Below are positions 1 to 10,026 of a stretch of DNA of 64,000 nucleotides, piece after piece. This stretch comes from Myxococcota bacterium (GTDB taxonomy: Bacteria > Myxococcota_A > UBA796 > CAJQPC01). The stretch lies in NCBI GenBank assembly GCA_023150845.1, contig JAKLKD010000004.1:18824-82823 (forward strand), given 5' to 3'. The first letter of the stretch is position 1. The number at the start of each line of letters is the position of its first letter. The notes under the pieces are model-generated. The model was not told the DNA's origin and searched no databases. It saw only the letters and a list, made by a program, of their open reading frames with translations. A program made the position numbers and the translations under genes.

Positions 1-1101
1 CTGGAGATCTTCGGCACGAGCGCCGAGGGCTTCAACAACCTGCGCATGTCGTCGAACCTCAGCGTCAGCCAGCAGCTCCTCAAGGGCTGGCGGATGTCGT
101 ACAACATGCGCTCGGTGATCAGCGCCGAGTCGAACCTCAGCCAGGCCGAGGCGAACCTGCTCCAGCAGCGGCAGACGACCCTGGCGAACGTCGCGACGCT
201 CTACTGGGACCTCTACGCCGCCGGGGCCACCCTCACCGTGTCCGAGGAGGCCGTGCGGGTGGCGACGGAGGAGCAGCGCATCGTGCAGGCGATGCTCGAC
301 GTCGGCAAGGTCGCCCCGGTGGAGCGCACCCGGGTAGACGCCGCCTTGGCCCAGGCCGAGATCAACCTCATCGACGCCCAGTCGGCCTACGCCTTGGCCT
401 CGGATCAGCTCGCCCTGGCGCTGAACCTGCCCCTGGGCCAGCCCCTCACCGCGGACAGCGAGCCCAGCGACGCCCCGGACGGGGTGCGGGTGCCCGTAGA
501 CGAGGCCATCGAGGCTGCCATGGCGGCGAACCCCGGGCTCTACGCCGCGCGTATCACCGCCGAGAACGCCGAGCGCGCCTACCAGAACGCCCGCCACGGC
601 CTCTTGCCTACACTCTCCGTGAGCGCGAGCTACGGCCTGCAGTCGTTCAAGGACTCGTCCCAAGGCGACGACGTGACCTACTCCGCCTCGTTTAAGGACC
701 TCGCCGCCCGGGAGCTTCCCAGCCAGAGCGTCGGGGTGAACCTCTCGATGCCCCTGGCGAACCGCGCCGCCCGCGGCGACGTGATGAGCCAGTCCGCGGC
801 CTTGACCCAGGCGAAGATCAACCTCGAGACGAGCGAGCGCAACATCGCCCAGCAGGTCGCGATGAACGTGCGCACCGTCGAGAGCGCCGCACGAAAGGTC
901 GATCTCGCCGCCTTAAACCTCCAGCTCGCTGAAGAGACCCTCGCCGCCGAGAAGGCCAAACAAGAGGCCGGCCGCGCCATCGAGAAGGACGTGCTCACCG
1001 CCATCTCGTCCCGGGATCAGGCCGCGGTGAACCTCGCCCGCACGAAGGCCGACTACCAGAAGGCCGTGGTCGCCCTGGAGGCGCTGCAAGGGAAGCTGTG
1101 A
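1..1101 (+). CDS. TolC-family outer membrane efflux protein (5' truncated by window edge)
   Basis: Frame stays open from base 1 (LEIFGTSAEGFNNLRMSSNLSVSQ...), so the track ATG at 46 is internal. Repeated coiled-coil pattern typical of TolC/OEP (ATLYWDLYAA..., VAPVERTRVDAALAQAEINLIDAQSAY, LSMPLANRAARGD). Confidence 0.85.
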   Translation: MEIFGTSAEGFNNLRMSSNLSVSQQLLKGWRMSYNMRSVISAESNLSQAEANLLQQRQTTLANVATLYWDLYAAGATLTVSEEAVRVATEEQRIVQAMLDVGKVAPVERTRVDAALAQAEINLIDAQSAYALASDQLALALNLPLGQPLTADSEPSDAPDGVRVPVDEAIEAAMAANPGLYAARITAENAERAYQNARHGLLPTLSVSASYGLQSFKDSSQGDDVTYSASFKDLAARELPSQSVGVNLSMPLANRAARGDVMSQSAALTQAKINLETSERNIAQQVAMNVRTVESAARKVDLAALNLQLAEETLAAEKAKQEAGRAIEKDVLTAISSRDQAAVNLARTKADYQKAVVALEALQGKL

Positions 1102-1282
1102 GGGGGCCCCCGACGAGGGCCAAGCGCCGCCACACCCTCCTGTTGAGGGTCCACAACATGGGGTGGCCGCGGTCTCCGGGCGGGCGCCGCGAGGGGGAGG
1201 CCCTAGGGACGAAGATCGGGCCCTGACGGCGACTCCGGCGGGATATGAGGAGGAGGAACCTCTCTGCCTCAGGAGCCCTCCG

Positions 1283-2269
1283 ATGTCTGTCCCGACCACG
1301 ATGCGCGCTGTCCACGTCGCCTCCCTCACCGGCCCCGACGCCGTCTCCATCGTCGAGCGCCCTGTCCCCGAGCCGGGCCCCGGCGAGGTGCTGGTGAAGG
1401 TGGGCGCGGGCGGGCTCAACTACGCCGACCTCATGCAGACGATGGGCCTCTACGTCGGCGGCCCGAAGGCCCCGTACTGGGCGGGCTTTGAGATCGCCGG
1501 AGAGGTCGTCGCCGCGGGCGAGGGCGCGTCTTGGCCCGTCGGGGCCCGGGTCATGGGCTTCGGCCAAGAGAGCTTCGCCGAGTACTCCATCGCCCACAGC
1601 GCCGCCCTGTTCCCCACCCCTGAAGGCTGGAGCGACGGCCAGGCCGTGAGCTTCCCCGTGCAGTGGCTCACCGCGCACGGCTGCTTACGCACCGTGGGCC
1701 GCCTCAAGGCCGGGGAGACCGTGCTCATCCACGCCGTCGCCGGGGGCGTCGGCCTCGCCGCGCTGCGCCTGGCCAAACGCTTCGGCGCCATCACCATCGG
1801 CACGGCGTCGAGCCCGGAGAAGCTCGCCATGGCCGCCGAGCGTGGCCTCGACCACGGCATCGACTACACCAAGGTGAGCCTCGTGGACGAGGTGAAGCGC
1901 ATCACCGGCGGCAAAGGCGTGGACCTCGTGCTGGAGATGGTCGGCGGCGAGACCTTACACCAGAGCTGGGACGTCACCCGGCGCTACGGCCGCATCGTCG
2001 TCTACGGCGCCGCCAGCGGCGAGGCCGCGAAGATCGACAACGTGCGCCTCATCTTCAACCCCGTCGAGTTCATCGGCTACCACATCACCCAGCTCATCGC
2101 CGGGCGCCCGGACCTCTTCGCCGAGGAGATGGCCGAGGTCACCGAGCTCCTCAAGGCCGGGGTGATGACCCCCGAGTCGCCGACCTCCTGGCCCGTGGAC
2201 CTCATCCAAGACGCCCTGCGCGCCTTGGGCGAGCGCAAGACCACGGGCAAGCAGGTGGTGGTGTTCTGA
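1283..2269 (+). CDS. NADPH:quinone oxidoreductase / zinc-type alcohol dehydrogenase-like (MDR family)
   Basis: MRAVHV...GPGEVLVKVGAGGLNYADLMQTMGLY...AGFEIAGEVVAAGEG...VLIHAVAGGVGLAALRLAKRFGA. Start reset from 1163 to ATG 1283. Confidence 0.9.
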   Translation: MSVPTTMRAVHVASLTGPDAVSIVERPVPEPGPGEVLVKVGAGGLNYADLMQTMGLYVGGPKAPYWAGFEIAGEVVAAGEGASWPVGARVMGFGQESFAEYSIAHSAALFPTPEGWSDGQAVSFPVQWLTAHGCLRTVGRLKAGETVLIHAVAGGVGLAALRLAKRFGAITIGTASSPEKLAMAAERGLDHGIDYTKVSLVDEVKRITGGKGVDLVLEMVGGETLHQSWDVTRRYGRIVVYGAASGEAAKIDNVRLIFNPVEFIGYHITQLIAGRPDLFAEEMAEVTELLKAGVMTPESPTSWPVDLIQDALRALGERKTTGKQVVVF

Positions 2270-2270
2270 C

Positions 2271-3482
2271 CTAGACCCACGAGGGCAGACGCTGGAGGTG
2301 GCGCTCGATCATGGCCACCTCCCGCGCGTCGAACCCCAGCGCGCCGCGCTCCTGGGACCAGACCGCCTCGGCTCGCTCACGCGCCTCTCGGGCAAGGCGG
2401 GCGAGCTCCGCGTGGCTCATCTCCAACGCGCGGGCGAGCTTGTCCCAGCGGGCGGGCTTGGCGTCCTCAAAGCGTCTTGATCCGCCCAAGGTCAACGCCA
2501 TCTCGTCATCCCCGAACACCACGCAGCTCACCAGATCATAGGCGGGCGACAGTCTCGGATGGCGTCGGTCCGCGTAGATCACTCCCCAGTTCTTCCAGTG
2601 AGCGTCGGCGTTGCCGCACACGAGCATGAATATCAGGCGCCGGATCCATTGAGTGACATCCTCTGGACACAACCTCGCGACTAGCCGCGCCATCTCCTCG
2701 TAGGAGCCGTACCCTAATCCAAGTTCGTAATCCAAACTACAGCCGATGATCTGGCCGAAGTCTTCCACATGCACTCGACCACCACCATCAGACCGATCGA
2801 AGCGCTCGGCGAGGAGGACGACGCCATTTCGAGGCTTGACACCTTCGGGCAGCACAATCCCCTCATCACGAATTGACGAGATACGAACCCGATGAGTCTC
2901 AACCCCAGATCGACGCGCCCATAGCGTCGTCGCATGCTCGACCTCGGGCATTCTATCGAACTTAGAATCCTCAAACTTAGCGATGAAGTCGCCCGCCTCA
3001 CCGTAGACGGGGCAGACGAATGCGCCCGCGTCGCGCCGATACGACACCTTCATCTGCATTCCATGCAACCCGAAGGCGAAGGTTCCCGGCGGAACCTCGG
3101 GACGTCGCGCTGCGACCATCCCGCCGTCCACGCTCATGGCGCGCTGAACCGTGACCGCACCCGGCAGGTCATTGCCGATCGCCACCAAGAGATCAAGATC
3201 AGACGATTCATCATCCAAGACAACCGACCCCGCCACGATCCGTCTCACCGTCCGTGTTGGAAGGATGTGCGCGAACCAGTTGGGAACCCCAGAGGCGCGG
3301 ATCGGCCTGGGGCGAGAATCCTCAAACTGCTGCCCTAAAATGGGGCGCTGCCCATCCTTCAGCCACGCACCATCAAACACGAACAGATGGTCATAGCCGC
3401 TGCTCGCGTTGGCGTCGAATCCCAAGAACTCCAGGTGACCGACCAGGACCTCGTGAACATACACGAAGGCCACCTGAATCAA
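2271..3482 (-). CDS. HipA-family serine/threonine kinase
   Basis: HipA hallmarks: FGLHGMQMKVS (GxQxKxS region), FIAKFEDSKFDRMPEVEHATTLWARRSGVE, LLAERFDRSDGGGRVHVEDFGQIIG, GNADAHWKNWGVIY...LSPAYDLVS. TTG start overlaps the upstream TGA (TTGA). Confidence 0.88.
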   Translation of the reverse strand: MIQVAFVYVHEVLVGHLEFLGFDANASSGYDHLFVFDGAWLKDGQRPILGQQFEDSRPRPIRASGVPNWFAHILPTRTVRRIVAGSVVLDDESSDLDLLVAIGNDLPGAVTVQRAMSVDGGMVAARRPEVPPGTFAFGLHGMQMKVSYRRDAGAFVCPVYGEAGDFIAKFEDSKFDRMPEVEHATTLWARRSGVETHRVRISSIRDEGIVLPEGVKPRNGVVLLAERFDRSDGGGRVHVEDFGQIIGCSLDYELGLGYGSYEEMARLVARLCPEDVTQWIRRLIFMLVCGNADAHWKNWGVIYADRRHPRLSPAYDLVSCVVFGDDEMALTLGGSRRFEDAKPARWDKLARALEMSHAELARLAREARERAEAVWSQERGALGFDAREVAMIERHLQRLPSWV

Positions 3483-5056
3483 GCCGCACCACCCATCAAG
3501 TACGCGATCGCGGGACGGTCGTTCTCACCCGGCGCAGCGAGACGCAAGATCAGCTCGTCAAGCTCGACGCTCAGCGCGAGCCCGCGCAGACGAATAAACT
3601 CGGTCTCATCGCCCGACTCAAGGGCAGAGAGCATCGTGTCGTCGAGCAGGAGGCTATAGGGGTCGGGCGCGCCAAAGGGCGTCGCGGACTCGTGATCCTC
3701 GGAAGCTCTGAGTTTTTTGGCTCTCCACACACGGGAGGCGATGGTTTTTTCATGGGCTGGGCAGACCGACCGGAAGAGCTCGCTGAGGTTATGAGCCTCA
3801 AGCTCGCACTGGAGCGCGCTCAGCGTGAGCATGTCCGTGCTTAGCAGACGACTGGACAGCGTGAGCGCACAGAACCGAGTGTTCGCACCGCCGCCGTTCC
3901 ACACGGCCAACGGATCCGGCGCACGAAGCTCACGCGGCACCCGGGTCAAGAGCCGCTGAACCGAGTCCGTCGGATCCTGGCCGATGTCCATCAACTGGCG
4001 GTGAATCACCTCGTTGGAGGTGTTCGCGTGGACACCAGAGAGCGCGCCGCGCCATAGCCAGCGCACGAGCAAGGTGCGGTCACGCGGGTTGAGCTGGGGG
4101 TGGAGGTCAAAGAGCCGCGCAAGTACGATGAGCGTCCCACGATACGGGAGCAGGGCGCTGTGCGGGATCTCAGCCTCTGTGATGATGAAGTCGCAGGCCC
4201 GCGTGAGCGCCTGGATCACGCGGTTGATGAGCGCGCTGTCGGGCCGGTCTTGCTCAGAGAACTCCCGGCGGGGGTTCGGGTCGCGAACGGCGCGAACGCA
4301 GCGTAAGAGCCAGTCCTCGGAGAGCTTACCAAAGCCCGTGCTCCGATGAAGCTCCTCCGCGAGCCGCGCCAAGGGCTGGTCCTCATCAGCACCAAAAAGC
4401 GCGTTAAAGACTTCGGAGTCCTTGAGCGCAATGCCCGCGTTGTTTACCCGAGAGAAGATGAGCTTAAGTACCTCCGCGGTGGCATCTACGACGATGTACG
4501 CGGGCACCGCGTAGTTCATAATCGTCGCCTCGAGATCAAAGGCACGTTCCACCAATTCTTCCGTCTCACTCCCCGCTTGAAAGGACCGTGACCATTGATG
4601 GAGCTTCTTCCGATCTCCGATGACGTTGAGCGGGAGCCAAGCCAGCTCAGTTGGTGCTGTCCGCATGACCTTGAACGTGTAGTCCCTAAGGTTCACCCAA
4701 ACCGAATGGATACCCCCAGTTGGACTCTTGGTCGGGTGACGCAGCGTTCCGATGAGCGCCGTGACCCGTTGCTGGCCATCCACGAGCAACAGCCCCTCAC
4801 GCTGCTCGGGCGCCTTAACCTCCACGGGCCCGAACCGCTCGACGCCCGCAGGAAGCTCTTTGCTCCAGAGCAGCAGGCTGCCGATGGGGAAGCCACGCAC
4901 GATGCTGTCGAAGAGCTCGACGACGTTCTCCGAGCTCCAGCGCAGCGGCCGCTGAAACTTAGGCACCCTCAGCCTCCCCTCCTGAGCCGCAGAGAGGATG
5001 TCTTCGACCTTAAGAGACTCTGCGCGAGGACGCTTGGGAAGAGAAGGGAGACTCAT
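3479..5056 (-). CDS. DUF262 (GmrSD N-domain / ParB-like) protein
   Basis: VPKFQRPLRWSSENVVELFDSIVRGFPIGSLLLW and LLLVDGQQRVTAL (DGQQR motif) are diagnostic of DUF262. No C-terminal DUF1524 HNH motif seen. Start reset to ATG 5056 (MSLPSLPKRPRAES). Confidence 0.88.
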   Translation of the reverse strand: MSLPSLPKRPRAESLKVEDILSAAQEGRLRVPKFQRPLRWSSENVVELFDSIVRGFPIGSLLLWSKELPAGVERFGPVEVKAPEQREGLLLVDGQQRVTALIGTLRHPTKSPTGGIHSVWVNLRDYTFKVMRTAPTELAWLPLNVIGDRKKLHQWSRSFQAGSETEELVERAFDLEATIMNYAVPAYIVVDATAEVLKLIFSRVNNAGIALKDSEVFNALFGADEDQPLARLAEELHRSTGFGKLSEDWLLRCVRAVRDPNPRREFSEQDRPDSALINRVIQALTRACDFIITEAEIPHSALLPYRGTLIVLARLFDLHPQLNPRDRTLLVRWLWRGALSGVHANTSNEVIHRQLMDIGQDPTDSVQRLLTRVPRELRAPDPLAVWNGGGANTRFCALTLSSRLLSTDMLTLSALQCELEAHNLSELFRSVCPAHEKTIASRVWRAKKLRASEDHESATPFGAPDPYSLLLDDTMLSALESGDETEFIRLRGLALSVELDELILRLAAPGENDRPAIAYLMGGAA

Positions 5057-5136
5057 AGCCCACCTTTTACCTCGACAGGAGCGGCCACACAACTGCGCCG
5101 CCGCACAACCGCACCACGGCCTCGATGGGTCCGCCC

Positions 5137-6165
5137 TCACACCGCCTGGGGCACGCCGCCCAGCGCGTCCTCGGCCTCGTAGTCCTCCTCACGCTTCGGC
5201 GCGCCGGGCTCGGGGCCCTCGCCCATGAGGGCGCGCAGGCCCGCCGGGGGGAGCGGCTTCTGGCCGGCGAGCTGGCTGAGGTACTCGTGGTGGAAGTAGT
5301 AGGGCCGCAGGGGCTCGGGGACGATCTCCCGGGCCTTCTTGTGGTACGCGGGGAGGCTGTACCAGGGCACCGAGAAGTTGGCGTGGTGCTCAAAGTGGTA
5401 GTTGATGTTGAAGGGCGAGAAGACCACGGCCACGGGGTAGAAGTAGGTGCGGGAGCGGAGCAGCCGGTCGGGCTCCTGGGCGAGGCCGCCGCCGTGCTCT
5501 TGGGCCTTCTTCAGGTAGTTGAGGATCGAGACCACCTGGAAGCCCACGACGAGGGCCGCGGGCACCACCCAGCCGAAGACGGCCCAGCTCGCGGCGATGA
5601 TCGGCGCCCAGACGGCCACGCCGATGGCCGCGCGCTTGAGCTGGCCAGGGTACTGCTTCGAGGGGTTGTAGGCCACGAACGAGAGCGGGATGAGCGCCAG
5701 GATGAGCAGGCGCTTGTAGAGCTCCCAGCCGGTGATGGGGAAGCGGTCCTGGGGGTCGTCCTCCTCGCAGGGGCGCAGGTGGTGGATGGTGTGGCCCTTC
5801 TCCCAGTGGCGGATGTAGTCGGTGAAGAACAGCCAGCCCGCGAACACCCCGACGGCGCGGTTGAGGCGCTTGCCGCGCTCCCGGTCGGCGCTGAGCACGA
5901 ACATGTTGTGGCTACATTCATGGATGATGAGCACGTTCACGCCGAAGTAGACGACGCCGAAGATCACCCCCGCGACGGGGATGTACAGCGCCGCGGGCAG
6001 GGCGGCGGAGAGCATCATCGCCAACAAGGAGACGAGCACGAGCACGAGGGTGCCGAAGCCGTTGATGAGGTTGTGCCGAAGGGGATCCTTCTTCATCGCG
6101 TGAAGGTCGTTTCCGGCCGTGACCACCTCGCGCATCCAGGCCGGGCGCTTCTGTGGCTTCTCCAT
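5137..6165 (-). CDS. Membrane fatty acid desaturase / hydroxylase (His-box family)
   Basis: Three His boxes: HECSH; HWEKGHTIHH; HFEHHANFSVPWYSLPAYH. Several hydrophobic segments. Confidence 0.88.
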   Translation of the reverse strand: MEKPQKRPAWMREVVTAGNDLHAMKKDPLRHNLINGFGTLVLVLVSLLAMMLSAALPAALYIPVAGVIFGVVYFGVNVLIIHECSHNMFVLSADRERGKRLNRAVGVFAGWLFFTDYIRHWEKGHTIHHLRPCEEDDPQDRFPITGWELYKRLLILALIPLSFVAYNPSKQYPGQLKRAAIGVAVWAPIIAASWAVFGWVVPAALVVGFQVVSILNYLKKAQEHGGGLAQEPDRLLRSRTYFYPVAVVFSPFNINYHFEHHANFSVPWYSLPAYHKKAREIVPEPLRPYYFHHEYLSQLAGQKPLPPAGLRALMGEGPEPGAPKREEDYEAEDALGGVPQAV

Positions 6166-6312
6166 GATCCTTGTCTCCTGATGGCGTTGGAGGCAGGGGG
6201 TGTCGCCTCCGGGACAACCAATCTATCCCGGCGGGCGCGGCGCGGGCGGACGGATGTGTGATAAGCCACACGGCCCTGCCGATCCCCTGATCTTGGCCAG
6301 CCCTGGAGCCCC

Positions 6313-7404
6313 ATGCGAGTTCTCTCCGTCGGACGGGCCTTCCCGCCGAACTACTACGACCAGGAGACGCTCATCGCCGCCTTCACCCAGCACTGGGCGA
6401 GCGCGATGCACAACCAGCGGCGCCTGGAGCAGCTTCACCGGCACGTGCTCGTCGGCGGCCGCCACCTCGCCCTGCCGATGGAGGAGTACCTCGGCCTCAA
6501 CGGCTTCACCGACGCCAACAACCGCTGGATCACCGTGGCCCAAGAGGTCGGCGGCGCCGCGGTGCTCGACGCCTTGGCCCGTGCTGGGCTGCGCCCGGAG
6601 CAGCTCGGCGCCTTCTTCTTCACGACGGTGACCGGCCTCGCGACGCCCTCCATCGACGCCCGGCTCATCAACCGCCTCGGCCTGCCCGACCACCTCAAGC
6701 GGGTGCCGATCTTCGGCCTGGGCTGCGTCGCCGGGGCCGCCGGGGTCGCCCGGGCCGCGGACTATGTGCGCGCCTTCCCCGACGAGGCCGCCCTCTTGCT
6801 GTCCGTCGAGCTCTGCTCCCTCACCATGCAGCGCCAGGACGTGTCGATCCCGAACCTCATCAGCTCCGGGCTCTTTGGGGACGGGGCGGCCTGCGCCGTC
6901 GTCGCCGGGGAGCGCCTCGCCGCGCGGCTCGCCGAGGAGGGCGGGGTCGGGGCCCAGGCCGCGGCGGACGGCCCGCAGGTGCTCGCCACCCGCTCGGTGT
7001 TCTACCCGAACAGCGAGGACGTCATGGGCTTGGACATCTCCGAGCGCGGCTTCCGCATCGTGCTCTCCGCCGGGGTGCCCGAGGTCGTGAAGGCCCACCT
7101 GCGCGGCGACGTGGACCGCTTCTTGGCCAGCCAGGGCCTCAGCCTCCAGGACATCTCCTCCTGGGTCTGCCACCCCGGCGGGCCCAAGGTGCTCGAGTCC
7201 TTTGAGGAGGTCCTGGAGCTCGGCCCCGAGGCCCTGGAGCTCACCTGGCGCTCCTTGCGGGAGGTGGGCAACCTCTCGTCCTCGTCGGTGCTCATGGTCC
7301 TGCGGGACACCATGGAGACGCGGCGCCCCGCCCGGGGGTCCTTGGGCCTGATGATCGCGATGGGGCCGGGCTTCTGCTCCGAGCTCGTGCTCTTGAGGTG
7401 GTGA
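6313..7404 (+). CDS. Type III polyketide synthase (chalcone/stilbene synthase-like)
   Basis: Catalytic triad contexts: IFGLGCVAGAAGVARAADY (Cys), VCHPGGPKVLESF (His), EVGNLSSSSVLMVL (Asn). Confidence 0.92.
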   Translation: MRVLSVGRAFPPNYYDQETLIAAFTQHWASAMHNQRRLEQLHRHVLVGGRHLALPMEEYLGLNGFTDANNRWITVAQEVGGAAVLDALARAGLRPEQLGAFFFTTVTGLATPSIDARLINRLGLPDHLKRVPIFGLGCVAGAAGVARAADYVRAFPDEAALLLSVELCSLTMQRQDVSIPNLISSGLFGDGAACAVVAGERLAARLAEEGGVGAQAAADGPQVLATRSVFYPNSEDVMGLDISERGFRIVLSAGVPEVVKAHLRGDVDRFLASQGLSLQDISSWVCHPGGPKVLESFEEVLELGPEALELTWRSLREVGNLSSSSVLMVLRDTMETRRPARGSLGLMIAMGPGFCSELVLLRW

Positions 7405-7973
7405 TGGACAGCCGCCTGCTCTACACCCTGCTCGTCGGGCTCATCGCCCTGGAGCGGCTCTATGAGCTGCGCCTGAGCGCCAAGAACGCCGCCTGGGCCA
7501 TGGCCCGAGGGGGCGTCGAGCGCGGTCAGGGGCACTACCCGGCGATGGCGGCCTTACACACCGGGGGCCTCATCGCCGCGCCCGCGGAGGTCTGGCTCCT
7601 TGACCGCGCCTTCTCCCCGGCCTTGGGCGCGCTCTGCGGCGTGATCCTCGTGGGCACCATGGCGCTGCGGTACTGGGCGGTGAGCACCCTAGGCCCACGC
7701 TGGAACACCCGGGTCATCGTGGTGCCCGGCCTGGGCCCGGTGACCGAGGGGCCCTACCGGCACCTGCGCCACCCGAACTACCTCGCCGTGATCCTTGAGC
7801 TAGGCGCTCTGCCGCTCCTGCACGGCGCTTGGATCACCGCCCTGGTCAGCTCGACGCTGAACGCCTGGCTCTTGACGGTGCGTATCCGGACCGAGGAGGC
7901 CGCGCTCAACGAGCTGTGCAATTATGGGGAGCATATGGGCACTAAGCCGAGGCTTGTGCCGGGCAAGGACTAG
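7404..7973 (+). CDS. Isoprenylcysteine carboxyl methyltransferase (ICMT)-family methyltransferase, T3PKS tailoring type
   Basis: ALERLYELRLSAKNAAW...GHYPAMAALHT...GLGPVTEGPYRHLRHPNYLAVILELGALPL...RIRTEEAAL. Start overlaps T3PKS stop (TGATG). Confidence 0.85.
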   Translation: MDSRLLYTLLVGLIALERLYELRLSAKNAAWAMARGGVERGQGHYPAMAALHTGGLIAAPAEVWLLDRAFSPALGALCGVILVGTMALRYWAVSTLGPRWNTRVIVVPGLGPVTEGPYRHLRHPNYLAVILELGALPLLHGAWITALVSSTLNAWLLTVRIRTEEAALNELCNYGEHMGTKPRLVPGKD

Positions 7974-7976
7974 GCG

Positions 7977-8255
7977 ATGGACGACGCGGAGAAGGCCCTC
8001 GGGCCGGAGATGACGGAGGAGGCGCTCTTGGCGCTCATCGGCGAGATCGCCCAGACGAGGCTGGGATACGCGGGGTCGCTCACCAACGACACCCGGCTCG
8101 TCGAGGCCCTGGCCTTGGACTCGGTCCGCCTGCTCACCCTCGTCGTCGAGCTCGAGAACCGCCTGGAGCTGTGCCTGGACGAGGGTGACGAGCAAGGCGT
8201 CGAGACCGTCGGCGAGCTCATCGCGCTCTTGAGGAGGCGTCGTGCTGAGGCTTGA
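7977..8255 (+). CDS. Acyl carrier protein
   Basis: LALDSVRLLTLVVELENRLEL: Asp-Ser phosphopantetheine attachment motif in a 92-aa protein, located between T3PKS genes and an acyl-AMP ligase. Confidence 0.8.
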   Translation: MDDAEKALGPEMTEEALLALIGEIAQTRLGYAGSLTNDTRLVEALALDSVRLLTLVVELENRLELCLDEGDEQGVETVGELIALLRRRRAEA

Positions 8256-10026
8256 GGGCGGGCGTGTGGTGGGCATGCACCCGACGCTGACCGCGACCTT
8301 ACGCGCGGCGGCGGAGGCGAGCCCTAAAGGGGGGCTGCGGTTCCTCGACCGAAAGGAGCAGGTCACCGCGGTGTCTTGGGCCGCCGTCCTGGACGGGGCG
8401 AGCCGGGTGGCCGCCGGGCTGCACGCCCTGGGGCTCAACCCCGGCGAGCGCGTCGGGCTCATCTTCCCGACGAACCTCGGCTTCTTTGAGGGCTTCTTCG
8501 GGGCGCTCCTCGCGGGCGGGGTGCCGACGCCGCTCTACCCCCCGGCGCGCCTCGGGCGAATGGAGGACTACCACGACCGCACGGCGCGGATGCTGCGGGC
8601 GGCGGGGGTCAAGTTGGCGCTTCTCGACCCCATGGTGCGACGGGTGATCGGCCCGACCATTCAGCAGGCGCGACCGGCGCTCGGCGCCTTCACCTTGGAC
8701 GCGCTGCCCCGGGGCGGCCCGCCCGCGCCGACCCCCAAGGACGACCCCAACGCCTTGGCGATGGTGCAGTTCAGCTCGGGCACCACCGTCGACCCCAAGC
8801 CCGTCGCGCTGACCCACCGGGCGGTGCTCGCCCAGACCGAGGCCATCGGAATTCAGGTGCTCCGCCTCGACCCCACCGCCCGGGCCGGGGTGAGCTGGCT
8901 GCCGCTCTACCACGACATGGGGCTCATCGGCTGCGTCTTCCCGGCCTTGGCCCAGGCCGGGGAGCTGACCCTCATCGGCCCGGAGCAGTTCTTGGCCCGG
9001 CCGGCGCTCTGGCTGCGCGCGCTCTCCCGCGCCCGCGCCGTGGCGTCCCCGGCGCCGAACTTCGCCTACGCCTACTGCCTCCAGCGCATCACCGACGAGG
9101 AGCTCGACGGCGTAGACCTCAGCGCCTGGCGCCTCGCGCTCAACGGCGCCGAGCCCGTCTCCCCGGACACCCTGCGGGGCTTCTCGACACGCTTCGCCCG
9201 CTGGGGCCTGCGCCCCGAGGCGCTCACGCCGGTCTATGGGCTCTCCGAGGCGAGCCTCGCGGTGACCTTCGCCGAGGTAGACGCCCCCTTCCGGACCCTG
9301 CACGTCGACCGGGTGCGGCTCGCCGAGGGCGTGGCCGAGCCCTCCCCCGACGGCGTCGAGCTCGTGAGCGTCGGCCGCCCCGTCTTCGGCTTTGAGGTGG
9401 AGCTGCGCGGCCCCGACGGCCTCGACCCCCTGCCTGAAGGCCGGGTGGGCCGCCTCTTCGTGAGCGGGCCGAGCCTCATGCGCGGCTACCTCGACCAGCC
9501 TGAGGCCACGGCGCGGGCCCTGGTCGGCGGCTGGTTGGACACCGGGGACCTCGGCTTCTTGTGGGAGGGGGAGCTCTACCTCGTCGGCCGGGCGAAGGAC
9601 GTGCTCATCCTCCGGGGCCGAAACCACCCGCCGCACCCCGTCGAGCAGGCCGTCGACGCGCTGCCGGGGGTGCGGGCGGGCTGCGCGGCGGCGGTGAGCT
9701 TCCGCCCCGAGGGCGCCGACCACGAGCTGCTCCTGCTGTTCATCGAGCGCCGGGCCGACGCCAGCGCTGAAGACCTCGCCGCCTTGCCCGAGGCCGCGGC
9801 CCAGGCGGTGCTCCTCCAGACGAGCCTGCGCCCCGACGAGGTGATCGTGCTCGCCCCCGGCACCCTGCCGCGCACCTCCTCGGGCAAGATCCGCCGGGCG
9901 GAGACCCTGCGCCTGTTCACGGCGGGCCAGCTCTTGCCCCCGGAGGAGGTCGGCGCGCTCAAGATCGCGGGGATGATGGCGCGCTCCTGGCTCGCCTTCG
10001 CCCGGCTCCGGCTCGAGGGCTCGTGA
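8242..10026 (+). CDS. Fatty acyl-AMP ligase (FAAL)-type adenylate-forming enzyme
   Basis: VQFSSGTTVDPKPVALTHRAV, SWLPLYHDMGLIGCVFPAL, LNGAEPVSPDTLRGF, WLDTGDLGFLWEGELYLVGRAKDVLILRGRNHPPHPVE, SSGKIRR. GTG start at 8242 overlaps the ACP; ATG 8275 is an alternative. Confidence 0.9.
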   Translation: MLRLEGGRVVGMHPTLTATLRAAAEASPKGGLRFLDRKEQVTAVSWAAVLDGASRVAAGLHALGLNPGERVGLIFPTNLGFFEGFFGALLAGGVPTPLYPPARLGRMEDYHDRTARMLRAAGVKLALLDPMVRRVIGPTIQQARPALGAFTLDALPRGGPPAPTPKDDPNALAMVQFSSGTTVDPKPVALTHRAVLAQTEAIGIQVLRLDPTARAGVSWLPLYHDMGLIGCVFPALAQAGELTLIGPEQFLARPALWLRALSRARAVASPAPNFAYAYCLQRITDEELDGVDLSAWRLALNGAEPVSPDTLRGFSTRFARWGLRPEALTPVYGLSEASLAVTFAEVDAPFRTLHVDRVRLAEGVAEPSPDGVELVSVGRPVFGFEVELRGPDGLDPLPEGRVGRLFVSGPSLMRGYLDQPEATARALVGGWLDTGDLGFLWEGELYLVGRAKDVLILRGRNHPPHPVEQAVDALPGVRAGCAAAVSFRPEGADHELLLLFIERRADASAEDLAALPEAAAQAVLLQTSLRPDEVIVLAPGTLPRTSSGKIRRAETLRLFTAGQLLPPEEVGALKIAGMMARSWLAFARLRLEGS

